Source: JBFXCS01 sp050181915
GTDB taxonomy: Bacteria; Actinomycetota; Thermoleophilia; Miltoncostaeales; Miltoncostaeaceae
Assembly: GCA_050181915.1 (NCBI GenBank)
Contig: JBFXCS010000004.1
Coordinates: forward strand, 186,001-250,000
Direction of reading: 5' to 3'
DNA length: 64,000 nucleotides
Shown: positions 47,975 through 56,530 of the stretch, one piece after another
Position numbering within the stretch: the first letter of the stretch is position 1
Layout of the letters: every line of letters starts with the position of its first letter
Program-made: the position numbers and the translations under genes
The notes under the pieces: generated by a model
What the model saw: the letters and a program-made list of their open reading frames with translations, nothing else
What the model was told of the DNA's origin: nothing
Database searches by the model: none

Positions 47975-48522
47975 GCGGTCGGCTCCTCGGACGTGGTCGG
48001 GTCATCGGTTCTCGCCGGCTCGGATCCGCCGAGCTCGCGTTCCAGTCGCCGCCGCGCCCGGTGCAGCCGGACGGCGAGGGCGGCGCGGGTGCAGCCGAGC
48101 GCCCGGGCGGCGCGCCCGGGGTCGAGGCCCTCCCAGGCGAGCAGCGCCAGAACCTCGCGGTCGCGCGGCGGCAGGCGGGCGAAGGCGGCGGCGAGGCGGC
48201 CGCCGGACAGGGTCTCGGAAGGGTCGCCGGCGGGCGGGGCGACGCCGCCCCGCAGGCGCTCGCCCAGCGCGCGGCGGCGGCCGTCGGCGCGGCGCGCGTT
48301 CGCGATCGTCCTGCGCGCGACGCCCAGCAGCCAGGGCAGGGCGTCGTCGGGGACGTCCCCGATGCGCCGCCAGGCGACGAGGAACACCTCCGCCGTCACG
48401 TCGCGGGCCGCATCGGGCGCGCGGCGCAGGGCGTAGCGGTGGACGTCGCCGTAGCAGGCGCCCCAGATCGCGTCGAAGCGCTCGCGCGCCGCATCGTCGT
48501 CGAGTCGCCGGGAAGCCCCCAC
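47971..48522 (-). CDS. ECF-type RNA polymerase sigma factor
   Basis: 183 residues from a GTG at 48522. Region 2: FDAIWGACYGDVHRYALRRAPDAARDVTAEVFLVAWRRI; region 4: LPPRDREVLALLAWEGLDPGRAARALGCTRAALAVRLHRARRRLEREL. It overlaps the anti-sigma-like TlpA/FtsX fusion by 4 nt, which defines them as a pair. Confidence 0.9.
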   Translation of the reverse strand: MGASRRLDDDAARERFDAIWGACYGDVHRYALRRAPDAARDVTAEVFLVAWRRIGDVPDDALPWLLGVARRTIANARRADGRRRALGERLRGGVAPPAGDPSETLSGGRLAAAFARLPPRDREVLALLAWEGLDPGRAARALGCTRAALAVRLHRARRRLERELGGSEPARTDDPTTSEEPTA

Positions 48523-48583
48523 ACCCTCTCCATGTCCGGAGGGGGCGCCGGCATTACAGCCGGATCGCCGCGAGCGCCTGCAG

Positions 48584-48665
48584 TGGGGGGAGGAGGATTC
48601 GAACCTCCGAAGGCGTAGCCGGCGGTTTTACAGACCGCTCCCTTTGGCCGCTCGGGCATCCCCCC
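48584..48665 (-). tRNA. tRNA-Tyr (GTA)
   Basis: 82-nt class II tRNA: acceptor GGGGGGA/TCCCCCC, D arm TGCCCGAGCGG, anticodon loop CT-GTA-AA, long variable arm, T arm GGAGGTTCGAATCCTCC. 3' CCA not encoded. Confidence 0.95.
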
Positions 48666-48760
48666 GGGTGACGAGCCACGGAAGGGTAGCCGAGGGCGAT
48701 GACCCCCTCAAGGCGCGTCCGGCGCCGTCCCCCGGCCGCCGATCGCGGCGCCCGCGGCCG

Positions 48761-49489
48761 TCAGTGGGGGTCGCCCGCCTCCGCGCCCGCCGCGGCGAGC
48801 TCGAACCGGTAGCCGACGCCGTAGTGGGTCTGGACGTAGCTGTTGGCGGGGTCCGCGGCGGCCAGCTTCTGCCGCACCTTGCGCACGAACACGTCGACCG
48901 ACCGGTCGCCCCGCATCATCTCGTAGCCCCACACCTCGCGGTAGATCCGCTCGCGCTGGATCGGCTTGCCCGCGGCCTGGGCGAGCGCGTGGAGCACCTC
49001 GAACTCGCGCGGCGTGAGGCCGACCGACCGTCCGTGGACGAACGCCTGCACCTGCTCGGGGTCGATGGTGAGGTCGCCGGTCTGGATCGGCTCCGCCGCG
49101 TCGGGGTGGCGGTGCGACTCGACCCGGCGCAGGTGCGCGTGCACCCGCGCCAGCAGCTCCTTCATCGAGAAGGGCTTCGTGACGTAGTCGTCGGCGCCCA
49201 TCTCCAGGCCGTGCACCCGGTCGAACTCGCTGTTGCGGGCGCTGCAGACGATCACGGGCACCCGGGGGTCCTCGCGGCGCAGCTCCTCGACCACGCGCCA
49301 GCCGTCCACCTGGGGGAGCATCAGGTCGAGGATCACGAGGTCCGGCCGCTGCTGGCGGAAGTGACGAAGGCCCTGGCCGCCGTCGGTCGCCTTCAGGGTG
49401 CGGTAACCCGCGCGCCCGAGCGCGTAGACGACCGCATCGGAGATCGCCTCGTCGTCCTCCACGATCAGGACGGTCTGGGGCGCTGCCAC
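48761..49489 (-). CDS. OmpR/PhoP-family response regulator (orphan)
   Basis: 242 residues from a GTG at 49489. Receiver: LIVEDDEAI, phosphorylation site Asp55 (VILDLMLPQVDGW), VTKPFS. The winged-helix output (about residues 138-230) includes LTPREFEVLHALAQAAGKPIQRERIYREVWGYEMMRGDRSVDVFVRKVRQKL and YGVGYRFE. No histidine kinase is adjacent. It could be the factor that binds the 11-bp direct repeats at 13761-13798, though that is only a hypothesis. Confidence 0.92.
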   Translation of the reverse strand: MAAPQTVLIVEDDEAISDAVVYALGRAGYRTLKATDGGQGLRHFRQQRPDLVILDLMLPQVDGWRVVEELRREDPRVPVIVCSARNSEFDRVHGLEMGADDYVTKPFSMKELLARVHAHLRRVESHRHPDAAEPIQTGDLTIDPEQVQAFVHGRSVGLTPREFEVLHALAQAAGKPIQRERIYREVWGYEMMRGDRSVDVFVRKVRQKLAAADPANSYVQTHYGVGYRFELAAAGAEAGDPH

Positions 49490-49496
49490 GTCCGGC

Positions 49497-49502
49497 AGTC
49501 TA
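49497..49502 (-). promoter_or_regulatory. -10 element for the leaderless OmpR-type regulator
   Basis: TAGACT on the minus strand, 7 nt before the GTG at 49489. Confidence 0.5.
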
Positions 49503-49575
49503 GCCCACGCCCGTCGGGGCCCGTCTGCGACGGTCCCCCGCGGCCGCGGCGATATCCTCCGGCGGTGGCGACCTC

Positions 49576-51096
49576 GTGCGCACGACCGTGACGGAGACCC
49601 TTCTCGGGGCCCGCTACCGCCTCGACGAGATGATCGGCCGCGGCGGCATGGCGTCGGTCTGGAAGGCGACCGACACGGTCCTCAACCGCCTCGTCGCGGT
49701 GAAGCGACTGCACCCCGGCCTGCTCTCGGACGAGGAGCACGCCGAGCGGTTCCGGCGCGAGGCGATCCTGGTCGCCCGCCTCTCGCACCCCAACCTCGTC
49801 CACCTCCTCGACCGGGGCGAGGATCCGGACGGCCCCTTCCTCGTGATGGAGCTGATCGAGGGGGAGACGCTGAAGAGCCTGGTGCGCCGCGAGGGGGCCC
49901 TGCCGGCGGCGGAGGCCGCCCACATCTGCGCCCAGGTCGCCCGCGCGCTCGCGTACGCGCACGGGCAGGGGGTGGTGCACCGCGACATCAAGGCCCAGAA
50001 CGTGCTGCTCACCCCCGACGGCCGGGTGAAGCTCACCGACTTCGGCATCGCGCGGGTCATCGAGGGGGACGGGCAGCCCGGCATCACGCGCACGGACATG
50101 CTGGTGGGCAGCGCCGACTACCTCTCGCCGGAGCAGGCCGACGGCCGCCCCGTGGGCCCGCGCGCCGACATCTACTCGCTCGGCATCGTCCTCTACGAAT
50201 GCCTCACGGGCGAGCTGCCGTTCCGCGGCGAGGGGTTCGTGGCCGTGGCGATGAAGCACTGCACCGAGCCGCTGCCCGATCCGCGGGCCGTCGCGCCGGT
50301 CCCCGACTGGCTGGCCGCGTGCGTGATGTGCGCCGCGGCGAAGGATCCCGCCGACCGCTTCGACGATGCGGTCGAGATGGTCAACGCCCTCGAGGCCGGC
50401 GAGGACGGCCGCACGCTGATGATGCCGGCCGTCGCGGCCCCCGCCGCGGAGGAGGGCGACGAGGAGGAGACCGGCCGCCACCGGCGCGACGGCGGCGGCC
50501 GGCGACGGCGCCTCGTGTGGTTCGGCGGCGGCTTCGTGATCGCGGCGGCCGCGGTGGTGGCGGCGCTCCTCCTGGGGGTGCTGGGCGGCGACGACGACGG
50601 CACCCCGAAGCCCGTGGCCCAATCGCCCACCATCCCGATCGCCGGCGTCACCGACTACGACCCCGACCCGCCCGGTGACGGGCAGGAGCGGACGAGTCTG
50701 CTGCCCAACATCACCGACGCGGACCCCAGCACCGAGTGGACCACCGAGACGTACTACGACCGGCCCGACTTCGCCGGCAAGAAGCCCGGCGTGGGCCTCG
50801 AGTTCGAGCTGCGCCGGCCCGCCGTGATCACCCAGGTGCTGATCACCTCCAGCACCTCGGGCGCGACCTTCCAGATCCTCGGTCCCGCCCCGGCCGACGG
50901 CGGCGATCGGCCCGTGCTCGGTCAGGGCACGCTGAACGGCGGGACGGTGCGCGTGCCGGTGGCGGCGGCGCCGGCGGGCAGCGATTACCTGATCTGGTTC
51001 ACCGAGCTCGCCCCGGCGGGCACGTCGAACGGGCACCTGGCGTTCCGGGCGGCCGTCGGGAAGGTGCAGTTCCGGGGCGTGCCGAACTCCACCTGA
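49576..51096 (+). CDS. Transmembrane Ser/Thr protein kinase with discoidin-like extracellular domain
   Basis: 506 residues from a GTG at 49576. The kinase domain (about 12-270) is complete: GRGGMASVW glycine loop, VAVKRL Lys, VVHRDIKAQNVLL catalytic loop, LTDFGIAR, and GSADYLSPEQADG. A membrane helix (VWFGGGFVIAAAAVVAALLLGVL) follows a basic patch. The exported 160 residues read NITDADPSTEWTTETYYD ... VGLEFELRRPAVITQVLITS, a discoidin/F5-8C-like fold that often binds glycans. It lacks PASTA domains and so differs from the PknB-like kinase at 58 kb. Ligand unknown. Confidence 0.88.
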   Translation: MRTTVTETLLGARYRLDEMIGRGGMASVWKATDTVLNRLVAVKRLHPGLLSDEEHAERFRREAILVARLSHPNLVHLLDRGEDPDGPFLVMELIEGETLKSLVRREGALPAAEAAHICAQVARALAYAHGQGVVHRDIKAQNVLLTPDGRVKLTDFGIARVIEGDGQPGITRTDMLVGSADYLSPEQADGRPVGPRADIYSLGIVLYECLTGELPFRGEGFVAVAMKHCTEPLPDPRAVAPVPDWLAACVMCAAAKDPADRFDDAVEMVNALEAGEDGRTLMMPAVAAPAAEEGDEEETGRHRRDGGGRRRRLVWFGGGFVIAAAAVVAALLLGVLGGDDDGTPKPVAQSPTIPIAGVTDYDPDPPGDGQERTSLLPNITDADPSTEWTTETYYDRPDFAGKKPGVGLEFELRRPAVITQVLITSSTSGATFQILGPAPADGGDRPVLGQGTLNGGTVRVPVAAAPAGSDYLIWFTELAPAGTSNGHLAFRAAVGKVQFRGVPNST

Positions 51097-51097
51097 T

Positions 51098-52036
51098 GTG
51101 GGGGACTGGGATGCGAGCCTGCGCGATCTCGAGGCCCGCCTCGCCGCGCAGGGCGGTCGCGGCCGGCGGTTGTCGGCGCGCACCCGGGCGGCGTACCTGA
51201 AGGACGCCCGCCGGGTGGCGGGCTGGCTGGGCGAGCGGGGGGTGGCGGGGCCGGAGGCCGTGACGGCGTCGGCGCTCGAGGCCGCCTTCCGCGGTCTGGC
51301 GTGGTCGCCCGCGACGCGGGCGCGCGCCGTGACGGCGCTGCGGGAGTGGTTGTCGCCCCACCACCCGCCCGGACGCTCGCCGGCCGACCTCATCGACCGG
51401 CCGCGGCCCTCGCCGCCCCCCGTGCCGCGCCTGTCGCAGGCGGACGCCGCCGCGCTGGTCGAGGCGGTCGGGACCGCGGGCGACGGCGCCTCGGCGGCGA
51501 CCCGGGCCCTCGCCCTGCGCGACCGGGCGATCGTGGAGGTGCTGTACGGCTCCGGCCTGCGCCGCCAGGAGGCCTGCGACCTGGTGCTGGCCGGGCTCGA
51601 CTTCGAGCACGAGTCGCTGCGGGTGGTGGGCAAGGGCGGGCGCGACCGCACCGTGCCGCTCACCGAGCCGGCGGTGGCGGCGCTGCGCGCCTGGCTGGCC
51701 GACGGCCGTCCCGTCCTGGTGCGCGACCGGCCGCCCCGGCCCGCCACCGACGCGACCGTCTTCGTGTCGCGCACCGGCCGCCCGCTCGACGGCTCGTCGG
51801 TCTACCGGGTGGTGGCCCGCGAGCTGAGGCGCGCCGGCCGCGCCGGCGGCCCGCACCTTCTGCGCCACGCCGCCGGCACCCACCTGCTGGAGGGGCCCGG
51901 CGGCCGCGACGGCGCGCACCTGCGCGTGGTGCAGGAGGTGCTGGGCCACGCGAGCCTCGCCACCACCCAGCGCTACACCGGGGTCACGACGCGCTCGATG
52001 CAGGCCGCGCTGCGCCGCGGCCACCCGCGCGGATGA
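51098..52036 (+). CDS. Tyrosine recombinase (XerC/D type), first of a tandem pair
   Basis: 312 residues from a GTG at 51098, 1 nt after the kinase stop. An N-terminal core-binding domain (about 1-110) comes first. The catalytic domain has Arg in GSGLRRQEACDL, Lys in VGKGGRDRTV, HLLRHAAGTHLL, LGHASLATT and the nucleophile Tyr in QRYTG. All residues of an active recombinase are present. It overlaps the second recombinase by 4 nt. Confidence 0.88.
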   Translation: MGDWDASLRDLEARLAAQGGRGRRLSARTRAAYLKDARRVAGWLGERGVAGPEAVTASALEAAFRGLAWSPATRARAVTALREWLSPHHPPGRSPADLIDRPRPSPPPVPRLSQADAAALVEAVGTAGDGASAATRALALRDRAIVEVLYGSGLRRQEACDLVLAGLDFEHESLRVVGKGGRDRTVPLTEPAVAALRAWLADGRPVLVRDRPPRPATDATVFVSRTGRPLDGSSVYRVVARELRRAGRAGGPHLLRHAAGTHLLEGPGGRDGAHLRVVQEVLGHASLATTQRYTGVTTRSMQAALRRGHPRG

Positions 52037-53079
52037 CCGGCGCCCCGGTCGACGCCGACGGGTTCGGCCGCCTCGCGGCCGCGTTCCTGGCCACCCGCGA
52101 GAACCCGAACACGCGCGCCGCGTACGCGCGCGACCTCGCCGAGCTCGCCGCCGCCCTCGGCGCCCCTGCCCCCGCGGCCGACGGGCCCTCGTTCGGCGTG
52201 GAGGACGACCCGGCGGCGCGCGCCGCCGCGCGGGCGCTGGCGGATCTGCCGCTGGCCTGGTGGCAGGGCTGGCGCGACGGCCTGCCCGGGCGGCTCTCCA
52301 CCCGCCGCCGCCGCGTGGCGGCCGCGCGGGCCTTCTGCCGCTGGTGGTCGCGCGCCTTCGCCCTCGAGAACCCGGTGCGCGACCTGCGCCCCCCGGCGGC
52401 GGCGGGCGAGGGCGGCCAGGAGCGCATCGGCCGCGAGGTGGTCGCCCTCACCCCCGCCGCGGTGCGGCGGATGTGCGACGTGGCGGGCGCGACGCCCGGG
52501 CCGCTGGGCGCCCGCACCGCGGCGCTCGTCGAGGTGCTCTACGGCTGCGGCCTGCGCGCCGGCGAGGCGGCGGGGCTCGACCTCTCCGCCTGCCACCTCG
52601 ACGACCCGGAGGACCCCTTCCTGGTGGTCGACGGAAAGGGGGGCAGGCGCCGCGCGGTGGCCGTGCCGCGCCAGGCCCTCACCGCCCTGACGGCGTACCT
52701 GCGCGCGGGCCGGCCGGAGCTGCGTGCCCGCGACCGGCGGCCCCGCCGCGACCAAGCGCGCCACCGCGACGCCGACGCCGTGTTCCTGTCGTCCCGCGGC
52801 CGCCGCCTGGGCCGCGCCGCGGTCTGGGCGATCGTCACCGACGTGGCCGACCGCGCCGGGCTGCGCGCCGACGGCGCCCGCGTGTTCCCGCACGCGCTGC
52901 GCCACTCGTGCGGCACCCACCTGATCCAGGCCGGGGTGGACATCCGCTACGTGCAGGCCCACCTCGGCCACGCGTCGCCGGTGACCACCGAGATCTACAC
53001 CCACGTCACGGCCGCCCACCTGCGCGAGGACTTCGACCGCGCTCACCCCCGGGCCCGCGCCGCCTCCCGGGAGAGGTGA
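52033..53079 (+). CDS. Tyrosine recombinase (XerC/D type), second of a tandem pair
   Basis: 348 residues from the ATG at 52033. Catalytic residues: GCGLRAGEAAGL (Arg), DGKGGRRRAV (Lys), PHALRHSCGTHLIQAGVDIRYVQAHLGHASPVTTEIYTHV (His-Arg, His, Tyr). The N-terminal half is longer than in the first copy. The overlapped pair could act as XerC and XerD on a chromosome-dimer site, or as a heteromeric integrase. No mobile-element cargo or repeats are seen, which favours the housekeeping reading. Confidence 0.88.
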   Translation: MTGAPVDADGFGRLAAAFLATRENPNTRAAYARDLAELAAALGAPAPAADGPSFGVEDDPAARAAARALADLPLAWWQGWRDGLPGRLSTRRRRVAAARAFCRWWSRAFALENPVRDLRPPAAAGEGGQERIGREVVALTPAAVRRMCDVAGATPGPLGARTAALVEVLYGCGLRAGEAAGLDLSACHLDDPEDPFLVVDGKGGRRRAVAVPRQALTALTAYLRAGRPELRARDRRPRRDQARHRDADAVFLSSRGRRLGRAAVWAIVTDVADRAGLRADGARVFPHALRHSCGTHLIQAGVDIRYVQAHLGHASPVTTEIYTHVTAAHLREDFDRAHPRARAASRER

Positions 53080-53115
53080 GCAAGAAGGGTCACGCGCGGC
53101 GGCGGGGCGACCCGG

Positions 53116-53121
53116 CACACT
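53116..53121 (+). promoter_or_regulatory. Possible -10 of a leaderless AraC-type gene
   Basis: CACACT is 7 nt before the ATG at 53129, with no ribosome binding site. Confidence 0.3.
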
Positions 53122-53128
53122 GGACCGC

Positions 53129-54037
53129 ATGACCGGGAGGGGACGCGACCGACTGCGCGAGCTGCTCGACGCCGTGCTGGCCGAGGGCAATCCGCGCCTC
53201 GCCGACATGGCCGGCGACGCGTACAGCTCCCCCTTCCACTTCAGCCGCCTGTTCGCGCGCGGCACCGGCGAGCCCCCGGTCGCCCTGCGGCGGCGGGTGA
53301 TGCTGGAGCGGGCGGCGTGGCAGATCCAGCGCGGCGTCGGCGTCACCGACGCGTCCCTCGCCGCCGGCTACGCCTCGGTGGAGGGCTTCATCCGCGCGTT
53401 CTCCCGCGCCTTCGGCCATCCCCCCGGCTCGGCGCGCCGCGGCGGCGGGCACCGCCTGCCGGCGCCCAACGGCATCCACTTCCACCCGCCGACCGCCCTC
53501 TGGGTGGACGCGATCCCGAGGGAGCGACCCGGCATGGAGCTCACCGCCCACCTGTTGCACCACGACCTCGACGACACCCGCGACCTGATCGACCTCGCCG
53601 CCGGCCTGCCCGCGCAGGAGTACGCGAAGGTGCGCGCGCCCGGACTGGAGGCGCACTACTGGGACGGGCCGCTCGAGTCGATCCCCGACGTGCTCGACAA
53701 CCTGATCTGGACGAAGGAGGTGTGGCTCGCCGCGATCCACGGCGACGACATGCCCGAGCGCGGATCGTCCGAGCCCGACGCGCTGCGGGCGCGGCTCGAT
53801 GCGGCCGGTGCGCGCTGGCTGGACACGGTGCGCGACATCGACGAGCGGGACCGCTGGGGCGACACCCTGATCGACGCCCTGTGCGACCCGCCGGAGAGCT
53901 TCGTGATGGTGAGCGTGGTCGCCCACGTGATCACCTTCGCCGCCCACCGGCGCCAGCTCGCCCGGGACATGCTGCGCGATGCCGGGGTCGAGGTGGACGT
54001 CGGCGATCCCATCGACTGGCTCAGAGGAAGGAGCTGA
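53129..54037 (+). CDS. AraC-type helix-turn-helix protein fused to a DinB-like domain
   Basis: 302 residues. N-terminal HTH: LADMAGDAYSSPFHFSRLFARGTGEPPVALRRRVMLERAAWQI and DASLAAGYASVEGFIRAFSRAFGHPPGSAR. The C-terminal 165 residues look DinB-like, a four-helix bundle with possible metal ligands (AHLLHHDL, AAIHGDD, VVAHVITFAAHRRQ). DinB-like domains bind metals or thiols such as mycothiol. Here the HTH comes first and the sensor follows. Next gene (dihydrofolate-reductase-like) follows after 1 nt. Confidence 0.75.
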   Translation: MTGRGRDRLRELLDAVLAEGNPRLADMAGDAYSSPFHFSRLFARGTGEPPVALRRRVMLERAAWQIQRGVGVTDASLAAGYASVEGFIRAFSRAFGHPPGSARRGGGHRLPAPNGIHFHPPTALWVDAIPRERPGMELTAHLLHHDLDDTRDLIDLAAGLPAQEYAKVRAPGLEAHYWDGPLESIPDVLDNLIWTKEVWLAAIHGDDMPERGSSEPDALRARLDAAGARWLDTVRDIDERDRWGDTLIDALCDPPESFVMVSVVAHVITFAAHRRQLARDMLRDAGVEVDVGDPIDWLRGRS

Positions 54038-54038
54038 C

Positions 54039-54593
54039 GTGCCGCGCACGATCTACTACACCGGCGTCAGCCTGGACGGCTTCATCGCCGACCCGGACGA
54101 CTCGCTCGACTGGCTCACCACGCAGGACATCGACCCGGCCGGCGCGTTCGGCTACGGCGCCTTCATCCGCGACATCGGGGCCCTCGCGATGGGCGCGACC
54201 ACCTACGCCTGGATCCTGGACCACATGTCCGGCACCGGGGAGGACTGGTTCTACGAGGTGCCGACCTGGGTGTTCACGCACCGCGAGTTCCCCGCTCTCG
54301 ACGGCGCCGACATTCGCCTCACCCGGGGCGACGTCGCCCCCGTGCACGCGCAGATGGCGGCCGCGGCGGGGGAGCGCGACGTCTGGGTGGTGGGCGGTGG
54401 TGACCTGGCCGGCCAGTTCGCCGACCGCGGCCTGCTGGACGAGGTGATCGTCTCGATCGCCCCGGTCACCCTCGGCGCGGGGGCGCCGCTGCTGCCCCGC
54501 CGGCTCGACATGGAGCTGCTGGAGACCGCGCGCAATCGGGCCTTCGTGGCGGCCCGCTACGCCGTGACGCGCGAGGGCGCCGCGGCGCCCTGA
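54039..54593 (+). CDS. Dihydrofolate-reductase/RibD C-terminal-like reductase
   Basis: 184 residues from a GTG at 54039 with GGAAGGAG upstream. RibD-C fold: YTGVSLDGFIADPDDSLDWL, LAMGATTYAWIL, VWVVGGGDLAGQFADRGLLDEVIVSIAPVTLGAGAPLL. Members use NADPH to reduce folate- or pterin-like or other small carbonyl substrates. Coupled to the AraC/DinB-like gene, which probably regulates it. Confidence 0.85.
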   Translation: MPRTIYYTGVSLDGFIADPDDSLDWLTTQDIDPAGAFGYGAFIRDIGALAMGATTYAWILDHMSGTGEDWFYEVPTWVFTHREFPALDGADIRLTRGDVAPVHAQMAAAAGERDVWVVGGGDLAGQFADRGLLDEVIVSIAPVTLGAGAPLLPRRLDMELLETARNRAFVAARYAVTREGAAAP

Positions 54594-54611
54594 TACGCCC
54601 CGGCGGGTGAG

Positions 54612-55721
54612 CTACCGGCGCTTCGGCATCCTCACGACGACGGAGGCGCGGTCCGTGAGGCCGTCGCCCAGCAGGGTGGCGCGCACCCGCTGCAGACCGG
54701 GCTTCGAGTCGCGGGGCAGGCCTACCACCACCGTGGCCGGGCCGCCCAGGGTGAGCTTCTTGAAGGCGCGCCGCCTGCCGCCCGCGGTGGGCTGGATGGT
54801 CAGGACCACGCGCCCCGGCCGGGCCGCCGTCAGGCGCACGCGGGCGGTGCCGGCGGCGGCGAGCCGAAGGCCTCCCGGCGTGGTGACCGGGAAGTCGACG
54901 CCGCTCGCCGAGACCGTCGGCGCGGCGCGGAAGGCGATGTACTGAGCCGCCCAGTCGCGCGCGACGGACACGGTGCGCAGGCCGTAGGCGCCGGGGCCGT
55001 CGGCCAGCATCGCCCGGCCGGCGGGGGTGGAGCGGGCGCGGCGCCACAGCTCTGCCTGGCCGATGCCGCCGTCGGGGCCCAGCAGCAGCCGCAGCTCGCC
55101 GCGTCCCGCGGGCCAGCGCGCCGCCCAGCGGGTCGGGTGGGTGGCCATCTCGCGCTCGGGGAGCGGGTTGAGGTCGCCGCGGTAGGTCATCAGGTAGGTG
55201 GCGCGGGCGTGGCTGACCGCGTCGACCAGCGCGGCGAGGGCCGGGGGCAGCGGGCGGCGCGGGTCGGCGCGCCCCACCCGCTCCACCAGGGAGGGGGCGG
55301 CGTAGACGATGATGCGCCCCGCGGACGGGCCCAGGGAGATCAGCGCCTGCCGCAGGGCCGCCGCCTCCGCGCCGCTCCAGCGGGCCGGCGAGATCTCGTC
55401 GATGCCCACCAACCCGCCCGGGCCGGCGGCGCGCAGGGCGGCGCGCATCGCGGCGGCCTGACGCGCCGCGGACAGCCCGGCGAGCTCCCTGCCCGAGAGC
55501 TTCCCCACCGAGCGGGCACCGGTCCAGCGCGCGTTCGTGCCGTGCGGCGCCTGGCGCAGCGTGCCGCCGCCGAGGGCAGCGTCGATCGCGACCGCCGGCT
55601 CCTCGTGCAGGTAGAGCAGGGGAGGGTCCACGGCCAGGGCGTCGGGGGCGACCGCCAGCGCCGCGGCCGCGACCAGCCCGACCGGCAACAGACGGCCCGC
55701 CGAGAATGCGGGCGTTGGCAC
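54612..55721 (-). CDS. Secreted protein of unknown function
   Basis: 369 residues from a GTG at 55721. Signal peptide (GRLLPVGLVAAAALAVAPDALA). The middle part (LYLHEEPAVAIDAALGG, GLVGIDEISPARWSGAEAAALRQALISLGPSAGRIIVYAAPSLV) looks like an alpha/beta or TIM-barrel glycoside-hydrolase-like region. A late beta-sandwich-like domain (FPVTTPGGLRLAAAGTARVRLTAARPGRVVLTIQP) ends in a basic tail (MPKRR). No family is assigned with confidence. Confidence 0.65.
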   Translation of the reverse strand: MPTPAFSAGRLLPVGLVAAAALAVAPDALAVDPPLLYLHEEPAVAIDAALGGGTLRQAPHGTNARWTGARSVGKLSGRELAGLSAARQAAAMRAALRAAGPGGLVGIDEISPARWSGAEAAALRQALISLGPSAGRIIVYAAPSLVERVGRADPRRPLPPALAALVDAVSHARATYLMTYRGDLNPLPEREMATHPTRWAARWPAGRGELRLLLGPDGGIGQAELWRRARSTPAGRAMLADGPGAYGLRTVSVARDWAAQYIAFRAAPTVSASGVDFPVTTPGGLRLAAAGTARVRLTAARPGRVVLTIQPTAGGRRRAFKKLTLGGPATVVVGLPRDSKPGLQRVRATLLGDGLTDRASVVVRMPKRR

Positions 55722-55742
55722 GCGGACGAAACAATCACATTT

Positions 55743-55764
55743 CGCACCCCGGTTGGCGGGTGCG
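55743..55764 (-). terminator. Hairpin with T-rich tail after the DUF4190 gene
   Basis: CGCACCC (55743-55749) and GGGTGCG (55758-55764), loop 8 nt. On the minus strand a T-rich run (GAAATGTGATTGTTT) follows, more intrinsic-terminator-like than others here. Confidence 0.6.
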
Positions 55765-55785
55765 GGGCCCCTCTTTACAGAAGCC

Positions 55786-56517
55786 CTACGTCGGCTTCGC
55801 CGTCAGGCCGCCCAGCCCGAACACCACCACCAGGATCGACAGGGCGACCATCCCCAGCACCATCCCGGTGATCGCGAGGCCGCGTCCCACCACCCGTCCC
55901 TCGCCGCGGTCGATGTCCCCCAGGGCGAGGGCCGCCAGGGCGATCGCCACGGGCGACACCACGATGGTGATGAAGCCGAGGATGCCGAGCAGCACCGACA
56001 GGCGGGCCTTCAGCGACGGCACCGGCGGGTCGTCGTCGGCGACGCCCGCCCCGGGGGGCTCCCCGTCGAGGGGCGCCTGGGCGGTCTGCCGGAACGCGAC
56101 GAGCAGCACGATGAGGCCCGCGAGCCCCACCCAGAAGGCGATCGTCAGCAGCGACCCGCCGCGCAGCAGCGTGACGTCGGCGTCGAGGGCGATCTTGTCG
56201 CTGGTGCGGCCCGCGACAACGATGAAGCCCACGCTGAACGTCACGGCGGTGACCACGGCCAGTCCGGCGAGCCGGGCCCACAGCCAGGGCAGCAGCGCGG
56301 CGGCCGCGAGCAGCACGATCGCGACGACCGCGAGGGGCAGCAGGGGCTGGTCCATGGTGACCCGCACCAGTCCCTCGCCCTCCCGGGCCGGGCCGCGCAC
56401 CAGGTCGGACGACGAGGCCAGGGCTCCCAGCAGCGCGGCGACGATGCCCAGCAGGTAGCCGATCCGCATGGCGGTCGTGCCGGTCGGCTGCCGCTCGGAG
56501 GGGATGAAGACGCCCAC
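55786..56517 (-). CDS. DUF4190-domain membrane protein
   Basis: 243 residues from a GTG at 56517; a TAGGCT -10 seven nt upstream supports this start over the ATG at 56469. About six transmembrane helices. The C-terminal part has the DUF4190 pattern: KARLSVLLGILGFITIVVSPVAIALAALALGDIDRGEGRVVGRGLAITGMVLGMVALSIL. The first four helices form a separate, unrecognised module. Function unknown. Confidence 0.7.
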   Translation of the reverse strand: MGVFIPSERQPTGTTAMRIGYLLGIVAALLGALASSSDLVRGPAREGEGLVRVTMDQPLLPLAVVAIVLLAAAALLPWLWARLAGLAVVTAVTFSVGFIVVAGRTSDKIALDADVTLLRGGSLLTIAFWVGLAGLIVLLVAFRQTAQAPLDGEPPGAGVADDDPPVPSLKARLSVLLGILGFITIVVSPVAIALAALALGDIDRGEGRVVGRGLAITGMVLGMVALSILVVVFGLGGLTAKPT

Positions 56518-56524
56518 GGCCGGG

Positions 56525-56530
56525 AGCCTA
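56525..56530 (-). promoter_or_regulatory. -10 element for the leaderless DUF4190 gene
   Basis: TAGGCT, 7 nt before the GTG at 56517. It overlaps the stop region of the upstream phosphoesterase gene. Confidence 0.5.

Noticed and set aside
51098..53079. Prophage or transposon based on the two recombinases
   Set aside because: No phage structural genes, excisionase, inverted repeats or composition shift around them.
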